A stretch of DNA of 64,000 bases from Ascoidea asiatica (taxonomy: Eukaryota > Ascomycota > Saccharomycetes > Ascoideales > Ascoideaceae), in the NCBI GenBank assembly GCA_001600695.1, contig BCKQ01000018.1, forward strand, positions 203,924 through 267,923. The letters are read 5' to 3'. Below the pieces are notes generated by a model. That model had not been told where the DNA came from and made no database searches. It saw only the letters and a list, made by a program, of their open reading frames with translations. A program made the position numbers and the translations under genes. Positions 51,893 through 61,930 of the stretch are shown piece after piece. Numbering within the stretch: the first letter of the stretch is position 1; each line of letters begins with the position of its first letter.

Positions 51893-52466
51893 CCAAGAAA
51901 TTCAATCGTTTAGCTCTGCCTTTAGTTTGGAACTGGAGGGATAAATATCCCATTACGTAACTCGTTCGAAAGCGCAGAAGCGTAACGATAGCGCGGGAGA
52001 CACTGTTGCTCTACGGTAGCGTATCATCGCTCTAGGGCCATACGGTACGGAATGATTACTACTGGTACCGTGGACTTCTACCGGTATTGAATGATTATCA
52101 ATATCAGCAATATCATCAACATTATCAATAATGCTGTATTTCATATTACTGCTATCCAAAGTGATACATACCCTGAGCTGTTTGTTTATCATCCATCTCT
52201 ATTTACTATTCTAAAATATAATACGTTCTTTATAAAAAAAACTATTTATTTGCTTATCGTTTTACCATTTACTTTCTGTCGTTTATTCAATTTCCAATTT
52301 GTGTTTCTCTTTTGAAATAACGATCATATATAATTCAATATTATACAATCATTATCATTTTAATTTATATTTCCAATATTCAAGTTCCTTTCAATAAATT
52401 ATCAATCAATCAATCAATCTATCATAAATAACTCTCACTATTATCCTCAAAGACTCTATTATAATA

Positions 52467-53966
52467 ATGTCTAAATATCAAAAGATATCATCAAACGAAA
52501 ATAAAAACGAACATTTCACAAATAAGAATAATGAAACTCTTTTCAATAACTCAGATAATGGAAACGATAGTACTCAAAATTATGAAAATAGTATTATAGA
52601 AAATGATGATATTAATAATATTACTGAAGATGATTTTCAAAATCCATTATTATCTTCTTTTTCTAACGATCATATAAACGATTTCAGCTCAACTAATAAT
52701 AAAAATAAATCAAAAAGTAAAACTGATAAAAAATTAAAAAAAATACTTGATCAATTTGGTTCTGATTCTGATTTAGCTTCTGATTCATTTTCTGTATCAG
52801 ATTCTGACATTAATAATGAAAATGACTTATTTCTTGATGCAACTGCTTCTTCCTCAAACCTATTAAATAACTATAGTAATAATGATGATAGTAATAATAC
52901 TTCCAATGATAATATAGATAATAGATTAGTTAATCATGCAACTGATTCAAATAATACAAATAATAATTTGATTAATAATGATTCCAATATCCATGAGGCT
53001 TTTTTCTCAGAAGGTGCAATCAATCAATCTCATATAAATAGTAATCAACCTTCTTCTTCAAATAATAATAATAATAATGGAAATAATGATATAAGTAATA
53101 ATAACAATAATAATTCTGAAACTCAATCTCCTACTAGTCAAGCTTCTGTCTTTTTAGCTCATTCCCCCTTAAGAAAAATACTTTCAAAAATTTGGCCTTC
53201 AAGATTTAATCCATCATCAAATAATCATTTATATGGAACAGGTTCAGATAACGATGGTGTATTTTCAAATTTAATAGCAAAACCAACCATAGAACCTGAA
53301 ATTGATGATGATAGACCTCCTACTTATGAAGATATAGCTTCAGATCAAGCTCCTCCATATTGGGAATCAACTGTTTTATCTCCATATGGTGATGAAATTT
53401 TTGTTGATGGTTTACCTGTTGGAAGTTTTATAAATTTTGTATGGAATTTAATGGTTTCAACTGCTTTTCAATTTGTTGGTTTTCTTTTAACTTATCTATT
53501 ACATACTTCTCATGCTGCAAAACAAGGATCAAGAGCTGGCTTAGGTATAACTGTTTTATCTTTTGGTTGGTATATGATTCCTGATTATTATAGAAATAAT
53601 TTATTCTTTTTTTCTTCAAATTCTTCTTCTTCTTCAACAAATAATCAAATTGATGGTAATAATGATTCAAATTTAAGTCTAGATTCAAAATTTGAACCAA
53701 ATAATCCAAATAATTATGATGTTACTGTTGATAATACTTTAAATGGTAATTTAAATGAATTTCATAGTAATTTAAATTCAAATATAGATCAATCTTCAAC
53801 AACTCAAGATGATAATCAAACTGGTGAAGATACTATAATTTTTGCATATGGTATAATAGCTGTAGGTTTATTCATAGTTTTTAAAAGTTTATTTGATTAT
53901 CAAAGAGCAAGACAGATGGAAAAAGTTATATCACAACCTATAATGAATTTTGTTTCTGCTGTTTAA
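52467..53966 (+). CDS. BSD2: Rsp5 adaptor Bsd2 (NDFIP family)
   Basis: A Golgi/endosomal membrane adaptor that recruits the ubiquitin ligase Rsp5 to sort cargo such as metal transporters to the vacuole. Its 499 residues are longer than S. cerevisiae Bsd2 (321), because of a long Asn/Ser/Asp-rich N-terminus (1-270) and an Asn-rich loop between membrane segments. Two PPxY-type motifs, RPPTYED (about 282) and APPYWES, are the Rsp5 WW-binding sites. The NDFIP domain has VWNLMVSTAFQFVGFLLTYL and the hydrophobic GLGITVLSFGWYMIP, and the last membrane segment is FAYGIIAVGLFIVFKSLFDY. Confidence 0.9.
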   Translation: MSKYQKISSNENKNEHFTNKNNETLFNNSDNGNDSTQNYENSIIENDDINNITEDDFQNPLLSSFSNDHINDFSSTNNKNKSKSKTDKKLKKILDQFGSDSDLASDSFSVSDSDINNENDLFLDATASSSNLLNNYSNNDDSNNTSNDNIDNRLVNHATDSNNTNNNLINNDSNIHEAFFSEGAINQSHINSNQPSSSNNNNNNGNNDISNNNNNNSETQSPTSQASVFLAHSPLRKILSKIWPSRFNPSSNNHLYGTGSDNDGVFSNLIAKPTIEPEIDDDRPPTYEDIASDQAPPYWESTVLSPYGDEIFVDGLPVGSFINFVWNLMVSTAFQFVGFLLTYLLHTSHAAKQGSRAGLGITVLSFGWYMIPDYYRNNLFFFSSNSSSSSTNNQIDGNNDSNLSLDSKFEPNNPNNYDVTVDNTLNGNLNEFHSNLNSNIDQSSTTQDDNQTGEDTIIFAYGIIAVGLFIVFKSLFDYQRARQMEKVISQPIMNFVSAV

Positions 53967-54556
53967 ACTCTAAAAATCTAATTCAATTCAATTTATTCCT
54001 TATCTTTACAAACCACACTCATATATCATTAATTGTATTAATATTCTCTGTGTTTCAACTACATTTCACACTTTGCACTAAATTTAAAACTTATTTTTAT
54101 GTAGGCCTTTTGTGTTTTCTTTATCTTTTACTTCTTAAAATATAATGCTTTTTATTATATAATTTATATTATTTAAGACTCTTCATCATAGATATCTTTT
54201 GAGAAATATTTCTATATATATTTCTCTATAGAAATTTCTTAAAAGAATATTTAATCAAAAATATTTCATTAATGAAAATTTATTATTATTGTATAATCTT
54301 TATTATATAAATAAAAGCGCCTTGTCTAAGTGAGTTTTTTAATAACATTTTTTTTTTTTTCCTTTCTTTTTAGAAAATTTTAAATGGATATTTTTTACAT
54401 TCAATCTATACTTTTTTTTTACACTTTAAGAAAAAAAAGATAATTGAAATAAATTTAGATAAATAAGAAGGAAATACAAATTTTTTATGTTATGTTATGC
54501 TATACTGTATATTATTTATAAAAAAAGTCAATTTAAGGCACTATGTATTGATAAAA
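53967..54556. other. Convergent spacer BSD2/AIM45
   Basis: AT-rich 3' flanks with T-tracts; TTATGTTATGTTATGC repeats near 54,486. No gene or RNA recognised. Confidence 0.6.
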
Positions 54557-55642
54557 TTATTTTTTAATTTCATTAATTTTTTTAGTTAATTCAGGCACAA
54601 TTTCAAATAAATCTCCAGTTAAACTATAACTTGCTATTTTCGAAATAGGTTCATCAGGTAATTTATTTATAGAAACAATTGTTTTTGAATCTTTCATACC
54701 TGCTAAATGTTGAATAGCACCAGAAATACCAATTGCTATATATAAATCTGGAGCAACAACTTTACCAGTTTGACCAACTTGTAATGAATTATCACAAAAT
54801 CCAGCATCAACTGCAGCTCTTGAAGCACCAATTGCTGCATTAAGTGATTTAGCTAATGGATTAAGTAATTCATCAAATTTTTCTTTGGATTTAAGTCCTC
54901 GACCACCAGAAACAACTATTTTTGAAGAACCTAAATCTGGAGTTTCAGATTTTGTTAAATTTTCAGAAATCCATTCAATTTTTGGAATATTATCAAGATT
55001 AATATCTGGATTAAATTCTTCAATTGGTATGGAGTTTGAAGTTGAAGAAATATCGGATAATTCAATTGGTGAGAAAGAAGATGATCTAACTGTAGCTAAG
55101 ATTATTTCATCTTCAGATTTGAAAGTTGCAATGGCATTTCCTGCATAGATCGGTCTTACAAATGTTTTTTCATCCTTAATATCACTAATTTCAGATAATG
55201 GTTGAACATCTAATAATGCTCCAACTCTTGGAATCAAATTTTTACCTAATGAAGAACCATTGGCTAAGAAATGACTAATATCAAATTTATCTTTTGAATC
55301 TTTTATTAAATTTATTAAATATGGAGTTATCATTTCACTTAATGGATGATCAAATTTTGGATCTTCATTATATAAAATTTTCGATATTTTCAAATTTGAA
55401 GGTAAATTCAATTTTGGAAATTCCTCTTCTGCTATTTTTTTTGAGTTTGTTCCTAATATTAAACAATTAACTTCTTGATTTAATTTTATAGCTGCTGATA
55501 AAGTAGATAATGAAGCAGGGGTTATTTTTGAATTATTTGCTTCAATAAGAGCTAAAGTTGATGCACAACATTTTTTAATTTGACTGATTCTAGGTTGACA
55601 AAAAGCCTTTCGAACAAAGTTGGTTGAGATATTCCTAAACAT
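54557..55642 (-). CDS. AIM45: Electron transfer flavoprotein alpha subunit
   Basis: Mitochondrial ETF-alpha, which binds FAD and AMP-partner ETF-beta and passes electrons from matrix dehydrogenases to ETF-ubiquinone oxidoreductase. It has 361 residues. The basic N-terminus FRNISTNFVRKAFCQPR suits a mitochondrial presequence. The C-terminal FAD-binding domain is clear: SGGRGLKS, LNAAIGASRAAVDAGF, QVGQTGKVVAPDLYIAIGIS, then GAIQHLAGM and INKLPDEPI. Length and motifs match yeast Aim45. It is divergent from MRPS9 over a promoter with CACGTG. Confidence 0.95.
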   Translation of the reverse strand: MFRNISTNFVRKAFCQPRISQIKKCCASTLALIEANNSKITPASLSTLSAAIKLNQEVNCLILGTNSKKIAEEEFPKLNLPSNLKISKILYNEDPKFDHPLSEMITPYLINLIKDSKDKFDISHFLANGSSLGKNLIPRVGALLDVQPLSEISDIKDEKTFVRPIYAGNAIATFKSEDEIILATVRSSSFSPIELSDISSTSNSIPIEEFNPDINLDNIPKIEWISENLTKSETPDLGSSKIVVSGGRGLKSKEKFDELLNPLAKSLNAAIGASRAAVDAGFCDNSLQVGQTGKVVAPDLYIAIGISGAIQHLAGMKDSKTIVSINKLPDEPISKIASYSLTGDLFEIVPELTKKINEIKK

Positions 55643-55917
55643 ATTTGAAGTCTTGACTTTTGATTGAGTACAAATTGCTTTTTTTTATTTGTTATTATTG
55701 GCCTTTATAATCAGTCTTATATAAATTTTTATTCTCAGCTATTTAGCTTTCAAAATCAACAAAATATGGTGCATTCAACTCGAAATACAAGTAATAATTG
55801 ACCAAATTCTGGGTGCAACTTCTTCGAAAAAGGTGATTCGATGAGACGGAATATGTTCCGGATTTGAAATTTGAATATTCAATTTATCCGCTGAAAAATA
55901 AAGACGGAAAAGGTTTC

Positions 55918-55923
55918 CACGTG
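55918..55923. promoter_or_regulatory. CACGTG site between AIM45 and MRPS9
   Basis: CCACGTGAT in a divergent promoter serving two mitochondrial-protein genes. Confidence 0.5.
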
Positions 55924-56131
55924 ATAAAATATTGAAGTATTTTGACTGGTTTTTGATAAATCTCTGAGTTTTGTCCTTTTTTTTCGTTTGGTCAGATTAA
56001 GTTGAAATTAATCATAAATTCAAAGAAATACCAATCCAAATTTAGAAGAATATATTCATTGAAAGCCTTTCATTTTAGGTTTAGAAACCAATAGACCAAA
56101 AAAATTGAATCAGATTAATCTAAGTGGCAGA

Positions 56132-57286
56132 ATGATGATAAGAGGATTGAGAATACCAAGTAATATTGGAAATTCTCGTTCAACATGGAATATTTTATCA
56201 ACCCCACTAATATTTAAGAATAATTTTTCCTCATCCTTAATAAGTAAAAATGAAAATAAAAATTCAAATAGAAATATTAGTGAAAACTCAACAGAAACCA
56301 AGGTAAATGATGCAGTGGATCTTTCCAAATTAAAATTATATGAAATGTATAAAAATCAACAAGCTCCAGGATATTTAACTATAGATAGAGATATTGGTAA
56401 ACTACCGATATCACCAAATTATTCGTCAAAAGCATCATTAATAAATTCAACATTAAAAAAAAGAAAACCAATGAATAGAAGATTTCAAGATCAGAATAAT
56501 GATGATGAAGGAGAATCTAATTTATTAAATGAAACAAGAGTTGTACCTGAATTAATTTCATATTATTCACAAAATCCATTACATGAAAATAATATGAATT
56601 TTTTGACTAAATTATTAAATAAATATATTAATTTACCATATAAAAAAGAATCAGCCCAATTAATGAATTGGTTAACTTATAATCAATATTTATTAATTGG
56701 AGGTGATACTAGATTAAAACCAATTCAATATGAAGAGTTAATAAAAATTTTAAATAGATTAGGTTCAATTGATAAAGAATTATGGACAGAAGAATTAACA
56801 AATTCATTGAGAAAATTCGAAAAAAAAAATGATGTAGATGAAGATAATGAATCAAATATATCAAGTTCAATTAAAAGTTTGGATCAATTTGGTAGAGCAG
56901 TTAGTGTAGGTAGAAGAAAGACATCATCATCAAAAGTTTATTTAGTTAAATCAAATAAAGAAAATGAAGGAGAAATTTTTGTTAATGGATTACCAATTGA
57001 TGAATATTTTCCAAGATTAACAGATAGATTAAAAATAATGTATCCATTAAATGTTGTTAATAGTGAAAATAAATATAATATATGGGTTAAAGTAACTGGA
57101 GGAGGTAAAACTGGACAATGTGATGCAATTAAAAATGGTATTTCAAAATGTTTAATAATTCATAATCCTTTATTAAAATCTAGATTAAGAAAAGCAGGTT
57201 GTGTTACAAGAGATTCAAGAATTGTTGAAAGAAAGAAACCTGGTAAACTCAAATCAAGAAAATCTCCAACTTGGGTTAAACGTTAG
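56132..57286 (+). CDS. MRPS9: Mitochondrial small-subunit ribosomal protein uS9m
   Basis: Mitoribosomal protein S9. From ATG 56,132 (a second Met follows at 56,135) it has 384 residues against 278 in S. cerevisiae; the frame upstream opens only with TTG. The N-terminal 250 residues are a fungal-type extension with a presequence-like start. The C-terminal 130 residues are the S9 domain: GRAVSVGRRKTSSSKVYL, IWVKVTGGGKTGQCDAIKNG and the basic tail SRLRKAGCVTRDSRIVERKK ending KSRKSPTWVKR, which contacts the decoding site in homologues. Confidence 0.95.
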   Translation: MMIRGLRIPSNIGNSRSTWNILSTPLIFKNNFSSSLISKNENKNSNRNISENSTETKVNDAVDLSKLKLYEMYKNQQAPGYLTIDRDIGKLPISPNYSSKASLINSTLKKRKPMNRRFQDQNNDDEGESNLLNETRVVPELISYYSQNPLHENNMNFLTKLLNKYINLPYKKESAQLMNWLTYNQYLLIGGDTRLKPIQYEELIKILNRLGSIDKELWTEELTNSLRKFEKKNDVDEDNESNISSSIKSLDQFGRAVSVGRRKTSSSKVYLVKSNKENEGEIFVNGLPIDEYFPRLTDRLKIMYPLNVVNSENKYNIWVKVTGGGKTGQCDAIKNGISKCLIIHNPLLKSRLRKAGCVTRDSRIVERKKPGKLKSRKSPTWVKR

Positions 57287-57383
57287 AATATTGATTTTTT
57301 ATTATTTATATCTATATGTACAATTTTCTGGATAAATAACTTGTAAATAAATAAAAAACAAAATCCAAGAAATTAATTTTCAT

Positions 57384-57866
57384 TTATTTGTGAATTGAAG
57401 ATTTATATTGTTCAATACCTAATGTTGAACACATTGATTGAAATTCTCTTTTACCAGAAGTTAATAAATATTTTTTATTATAAATTTCATCCTCTTTATC
57501 TCCGATTTTACTTGAATTTATTGGTACTCTAAATTCATCTTTTGCATATTTAATTAAATCTTTTTTAATTAAATCATTATCTTTATCAATTTTTTTATAA
57601 ATTGTTTTGATAATATTTCTAAATAAACTTTTAATTTCCTTATTTAACAAGAATTCCTGAAATGTTGGTATATTTTTATTATTAATTTTTTTGGAAACTG
57701 TTGAGTAATAAAATCCATCATTGATTTTATTCTTCTTTTGATTTATATATTTTTTGTTATTTCCTATTAAATATTTATTTGCAAATGAAATTGAAAATAC
57801 AGATAGAGCGGAATTGCCAATTGTGGTAATTTGTCTTTTTGCTATGTATATCGGAGTTAAAGGCAT
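57384..57866 (-). CDS. LYR-motif protein, LYRM2-like
   Basis: A 160-residue protein with a basic, Ser-containing N-terminus suitable for mitochondrial import. Its C-terminal LYR-type domain carries PTFQEFLLNKEIKSLFRNII (LFR in place of LYR), IKKDLIKYAKDEFRV and the C-terminal SGKREFQSMCSTLGI. The F-x-x-x-L spacing and the late REF block resemble LYRM2, a factor linked to complex I in animals. That would suit the presence of NDUFA12 in this genome, but the link is inference. It is convergent with MRPS9, 97 bp apart. Confidence 0.75.
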   Translation of the reverse strand: MPLTPIYIAKRQITTIGNSALSVFSISFANKYLIGNNKKYINQKKNKINDGFYYSTVSKKINNKNIPTFQEFLLNKEIKSLFRNIIKTIYKKIDKDNDLIKKDLIKYAKDEFRVPINSSKIGDKEDEIYNKKYLLTSGKREFQSMCSTLGIEQYKSSIHK

Positions 57867-58802
57867 AATTTGAGATAAATTATCTGAAAAAAATAAAAAA
57901 AGATTTAATGAGCTTAGGTATTACTTGATTAGTGCAGCAAAAAAATCTCAATTAAAAAAGTTGTTCGATGATCCAATTAAATTGAGATTATAATATAAAA
58001 AAAAATTGGAGTGTTTTGTAAAAGCAGTTTGATACTCGAGATATATTTTCAAGCCAAAAGGATAATCTTTGACAATAAATCAATGGTATAAAAATTTAGC
58101 TTTTCCCAGTTTTTTGACTTTTTTCAAGCTTCAATAAAATCAACTCCCAATAACAGGCTTTAAAAGAATAAGAAAAGATTTGAAAGGCTGAGCTCAAGAG
58201 TTATTTTTGCTACAAAAACAGACTTTTAGACCACGTGAGCTAGCTTATGATCGGAGGTGAAGGCCGCTATATCCGCATAACGTGATTTTTAGAGGCTTTT
58301 CATTTTGTGGAAATTAGTGGAATTTAAAGAAAATAGGTGAAATAAGCGGAAATAAGTAGAAATGGAAATAAAGATGTCTTCGACTAACTTAGATTTGAGA
58401 AGTTTTGAAGATTTTGCTTATCTCGCTGATTAATTGGTGGTAAGCCATTTGCTTCAGTGATTGACAAAGATTAAAGGAAGAGTTATTATCATTTTAAATT
58501 GCAATCATTATTTGAAAGTAATTGAACATTATTTTGCAAGATAAAAAATAAAAACAGGTATTATAGAATATAAATATCTTTCATTTTCACTTTTTTTCTT
58601 GATTTACTTTTATTGTGAAATCTTATAATTTTATGGAAAACTTATGATTCAAAAATTTTATAATTTTAGAGTTTCAAAAATAAAACCTTCAAATTAAAGA
58701 AAAGTTTAAATAAATTTTTTTTATCAGTTAAATTTTATCAATTAAATATTATTAGTTAAATTTCAAAGGATATCAAACAATATAATCAATTAATTTAAAA
58801 AA
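57867..58802. other. Divergent promoter LYRM2-like/APD1
   Basis: A 0.9-kb spacer with CACGTG at 58,232-58,237 and a GC-richer patch (58,225-58,290) containing TATATCCGCATAACGTG. No gene seen. Confidence 0.6.
58232..58237. promoter_or_regulatory. CACGTG site between the LYRM2-like gene and APD1
   Basis: CCACGTGAGC in the middle of the divergent spacer. Confidence 0.45.
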
Positions 58803-59723
58803 ATGGTTCTCGGCGCTTTATTCAATAAATTACCATCTTTTGGTTCTGATTCATATAATGATAATGTTGATAATGTTGAAGCAGATTGTTCAAGAACTTG
58901 TGAAGCATGTTCACATTCATTTCCAAAATCTTTAAAAATTGATATGACAAGTCCAGCATTTTCAAAAGGTGTAAGTCCATGGAAATTACATGTAATTATA
59001 CCAACAGGAAAATCAGATTGGGAACATGATGCATTTGAAACAAAAGGTACAATAAGACATTTTATTAGAAAATGGTGTGATGATCCAAGAAATCAAAAAA
59101 TTATTGGTGGTGGAATTAAATGCTCAGTTTCAAATATACCTATAGATGATTTAGATCCATTATGTTTTGAAGAAAAAACAACAAATATTTTATTATTACC
59201 ATATTTTATTTGGATTAGAAAAATTAATGTAAATAATTACAATAAAGTTTTAAATAATATTTTACCATTATTATTAAAACTAGATATTAATAAAAATATT
59301 GTAACCAATGAGAAATTTGAGGAAATATTCAAAAATTCTGAAAATATTGAAAATTCTAAAATTGAAAGATCAAATTTCAGTTCATATATATTTTTATGTT
59401 CACATAGAACAAGAGATAAAAGATGTGGTATAACAGCTCCAATAATGAAAAAAGAAATGGAATTATATCTTAGAGATCTAGATTTAGTTAGAGATATTGG
59501 GGATGATAGACCAAATGGTATTTCAATAAATTTCATTAATCATGTTGGAGGTCATAAATTTTCAGCAAATATGTTCATTTATAATAAAACTGGAGAAATG
59601 ATTTGGTTAGGTAGAACAACTCCATTAAATGTTAAACCAATTATTGATGAAACTATTTTAAAAGGTAAAGCTTTTCCAGAATTAGTTAGAAAAGCTCAGA
59701 AATGTAAAGGAGTTGAATGGTAA
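58803..59723 (+). CDS. APD1: Apd1-type [2Fe-2S] thioredoxin-like protein
   Basis: A cytosolic sucrase/ferredoxin-like protein with a His-coordinated [2Fe-2S] cluster; in yeast Apd1 affects actin patches and tolerance to redox-active compounds. It has 306 residues (316 in S. cerevisiae). The ligand pattern CX8C...HxGGH is exact: Cys199 and Cys208 in CSHRTRDKRCG, then HVGGH at 247-251. RDKRCGITAPIMKKE and KFSANMFIYNKTGEMIWLGR are typical. The alternative paralogue Aim32 is less likely given the length and the Cys-rich start (ADCSRTCEACSHSFP). Confidence 0.9.
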   Translation: MVLGALFNKLPSFGSDSYNDNVDNVEADCSRTCEACSHSFPKSLKIDMTSPAFSKGVSPWKLHVIIPTGKSDWEHDAFETKGTIRHFIRKWCDDPRNQKIIGGGIKCSVSNIPIDDLDPLCFEEKTTNILLLPYFIWIRKINVNNYNKVLNNILPLLLKLDINKNIVTNEKFEEIFKNSENIENSKIERSNFSSYIFLCSHRTRDKRCGITAPIMKKEMELYLRDLDLVRDIGDDRPNGISINFINHVGGHKFSANMFIYNKTGEMIWLGRTTPLNVKPIIDETILKGKAFPELVRKAQKCKGVEW

Positions 59724-61264
59724 TCTAATAATTTAAAATAATTGCTCATCTTTGAACCTATTTTTTTTTTTTTCTCTGAAAATATAAATTCCTTTCACTT
59801 TTAATATTCTACTTCAAAGTAATAAATTTTTATATCTAATAATTCTTTCATAGAATCACAATCATTTAGTTTTTGGGAATTGACAAAAACATTTACTCAA
59901 CACGTAATTTTTAACTGCAGTGGTATTAAAAAAATTTTACGTAAGCAAAAAGCGAAAAATTTTAGTTAAACAAAATAAGGCAAAACTATGTAATTAAAGC
60001 GCGTCATAAATTTGAATACACTAACGTTAATACTGTTGTATTCATATATTCCGTTTATTGGGTTATATGTCCGTTAACGGATACGGAACCCAATTTATTA
60101 ATTCGATGTTAGCATTTAAAATTTGGGACGCGTTTTGTCTAAATATTGCTGAAAAAACCGTAAAGGGGGAAAATGCGTGCCCTAACATTGATTGTTAATC
60201 ATTTTATTCTTTTATTGGAATTGTCTTCGAATATTCTAGGCTATTCTTAGACTTTCTAAAATTTCATAAATTGTTCTACGACTACATTTTATTGCGTTCT
60301 CCGAACTTCCGTGTGCATGTTAAATGTACTAGAACGTTCTGGGTCTGCATTATTTATTCTTTCTTCGAAGTTCTGTGTGCATCTCGAATGTACTGGAATC
60401 TTTGTGTTTGTTCTTAGAATGACGTAGTGTCTTTTAGAATAATACTTTATTTTATTTCTTTTCTTAAGTATGGGAACTGAACTTTCACATACTAAATTTA
60501 CAAATTTATTCTTAAGGTGGGATACTCGCTCCTATTTTCCACTAATATAAATAGAGCACTTACCTCCCATATTTTTTATATAATTTTTATATATTTTATA
60601 TTTAAATTAACAATTGATTAAAATTTCAATTAGATATCTTCTTAGTAATAATTAGATATTTTGTTTGAACTACAATCAAATTTATTAATAAATTTAAAAT
60701 ATCAATTCCTTATTAAAGATAAGTATTATTTTATTTTTTATTGTTTTCTATCTTCCAAGGTAAGTCTGAGTACGACTTCAAGTCTCTTATTATTATACTA
60801 ACAAGAGAGGGATCTCGAAAAGTGATGAATCCTCTGACATCTAATTCCCTCCTATATTATTTGGGACACTTCGGGCCGTTATAGAACATTGTTCTTAGCC
60901 TTATGGTGCTTAGGGTTAAGTAGTGAATAGTAGTGATTTAATCCAAATTGAGTTATCTCATGGTTTGAAATCCTAGTCTGCTACTCATTGCAAGGTAAAA
61001 ATTAAAACCAATTTCATATTGTATGGAAGTGTTAAGACAATAAAAGAATCTACTAATATATTTTCTTTAATATTACTTTCTATTTCAAATTATTTATACT
61101 ACCAATACTTCAACTAATATTACTTTTTATTCGTTTTTTCTTAATTATAATACTCTATTAAATTCAACTTAAAAAAAAAAAAAAAAAACTTTCCAAAACC
61201 AAATAATTTTTTTATACACATAACTAAAGGTAATCAACACTATTTTAACTGAAAAAATATAATC
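59724..61264. other. Spacer and probable 5' LTR/leader of a gypsy element
   Basis: It holds a 36-bp imperfect palindrome (60,058-60,093). From about 60,160 the DNA looks like LTR promoter sequence: imperfect direct repeats (60,297-60,337 and 60,361-60,399), GAAnnTTC heat-shock-element-like words (GAATATTC, GAACGTTC), and a TATA box TATAAATAG at 60,546-60,554. An untranslated leader to gag at 61,265 follows. Without the 3' LTR in the window I cannot fix LTR ends or a primer-binding site. Confidence 0.45.
60058..60093. repeat. 36-bp imperfect palindrome
   Basis: Outer arms TTGGGTT (60,058-60,064) and AACCCAA (60,087-60,093) flank the perfect 12-bp palindrome TCCGTTAACGGA (60,070-60,081), which has CCG/CGG half-sites. 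Confidence 0.75.
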
Positions 61265-61930
61265 ATGACTGAAACTATTAAATCTTTATCCAAAAAATTT
61301 AATGACAACATTGCCTTAAATGAAGGTACATTTAATAAAATGGATAAACCAATTACATCAGTTAGTGAATCAATCAACAAACTAAGATCTGATGTTAGTC
61401 AAAGATTTAAAAATCAAGATTCAACTACTCTTAAATACAGTAAGCATTTTGATGGCTTAAGATCTACTATTACAAATCAAACATCGGATATGAATTTTAT
61501 TAAAGATATGCTTAAATCCATTACATCTTCTTTGTCTAAAACTTCTACAATTAATGATCCTGTTTCTCAAACTAAACAAGCAGATGCTTCCGCTTCAGAC
61601 TAAACTAGTGCTACAGCTAATAAAAATGTTGCTGCTCATCCAAATGTCAATACTACTGATGATGCTGATAAAACTAGATTTTTTGAAGCTGAAGACAAAA
61701 ACAAAGAAGAAACTCTTAAATCACCAACTATACCAGCTGCTGCTCCAAGGGTTCAAAAGCTTGCACAAGGTTTTCAAGCAGCCAAACAAAATAACCAGAA
61801 CATATTCACTGAACTGAATGAGGTTAATAACTGAAGATATGATCTCAATCAAATAAAATCTGATGAAATAAAGATTGAGTCTGCTGCTTGGTAGAATCCG
61901 AAGGTTGAAAGTGTTTTACTTTGGCCAGGT
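61265..61930 (+). pseudogene. Gypsy gag, N-terminal part with nonsense codons
   Basis: ATG 61,265 opens 112 codons of polar, helical sequence (ESINKLRSDVSQRFKNQDS). A TAA follows at 61,601, and the same frame continues as protein-like text to a TGA at 61,832 and a TAG at 61,892, then joins the long frame below. Three stops in one frame show decay rather than programmed readthrough. Confidence 0.7.

Larger units (their letters stand above)
51555..52466. other. BSD2 upstream region
   Basis: A 0.9-kb spacer whose part 51,650-52,090 is much richer in GC than its flanks. It contains CACGTG twice (51,667-51,672 and 51,887-51,892) and a cluster of CGGTA/TACCG words at 52,013-52,086, including CTCTACGGTAG. 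A 96-codon open frame (51,670-51,960) lacks an ATG, so I do not call it a gene. The promoter ends in ATCAATCAATCAATC repeats near 52,400. Confidence 0.5.

Noticed and set aside
51670-51960. 96-codon frame before BSD2
   Set aside because: It opens with GTG, has no ATG and no known domain. The GC-richer patch is better explained as promoter sequence.
51953-52192. 79-codon minus-strand ORF in the BSD2 promoter
   Set aside because: It runs through the CGGTA/TACCG cluster without protein-like features.
60961-60975. CA-TGGTTTGAAATCC as LTR end plus primer-binding site of the gypsy element
   Set aside because: It is attractive in layout, but I could not match it to a tRNA 3' end and there is no second LTR to confirm the boundary.
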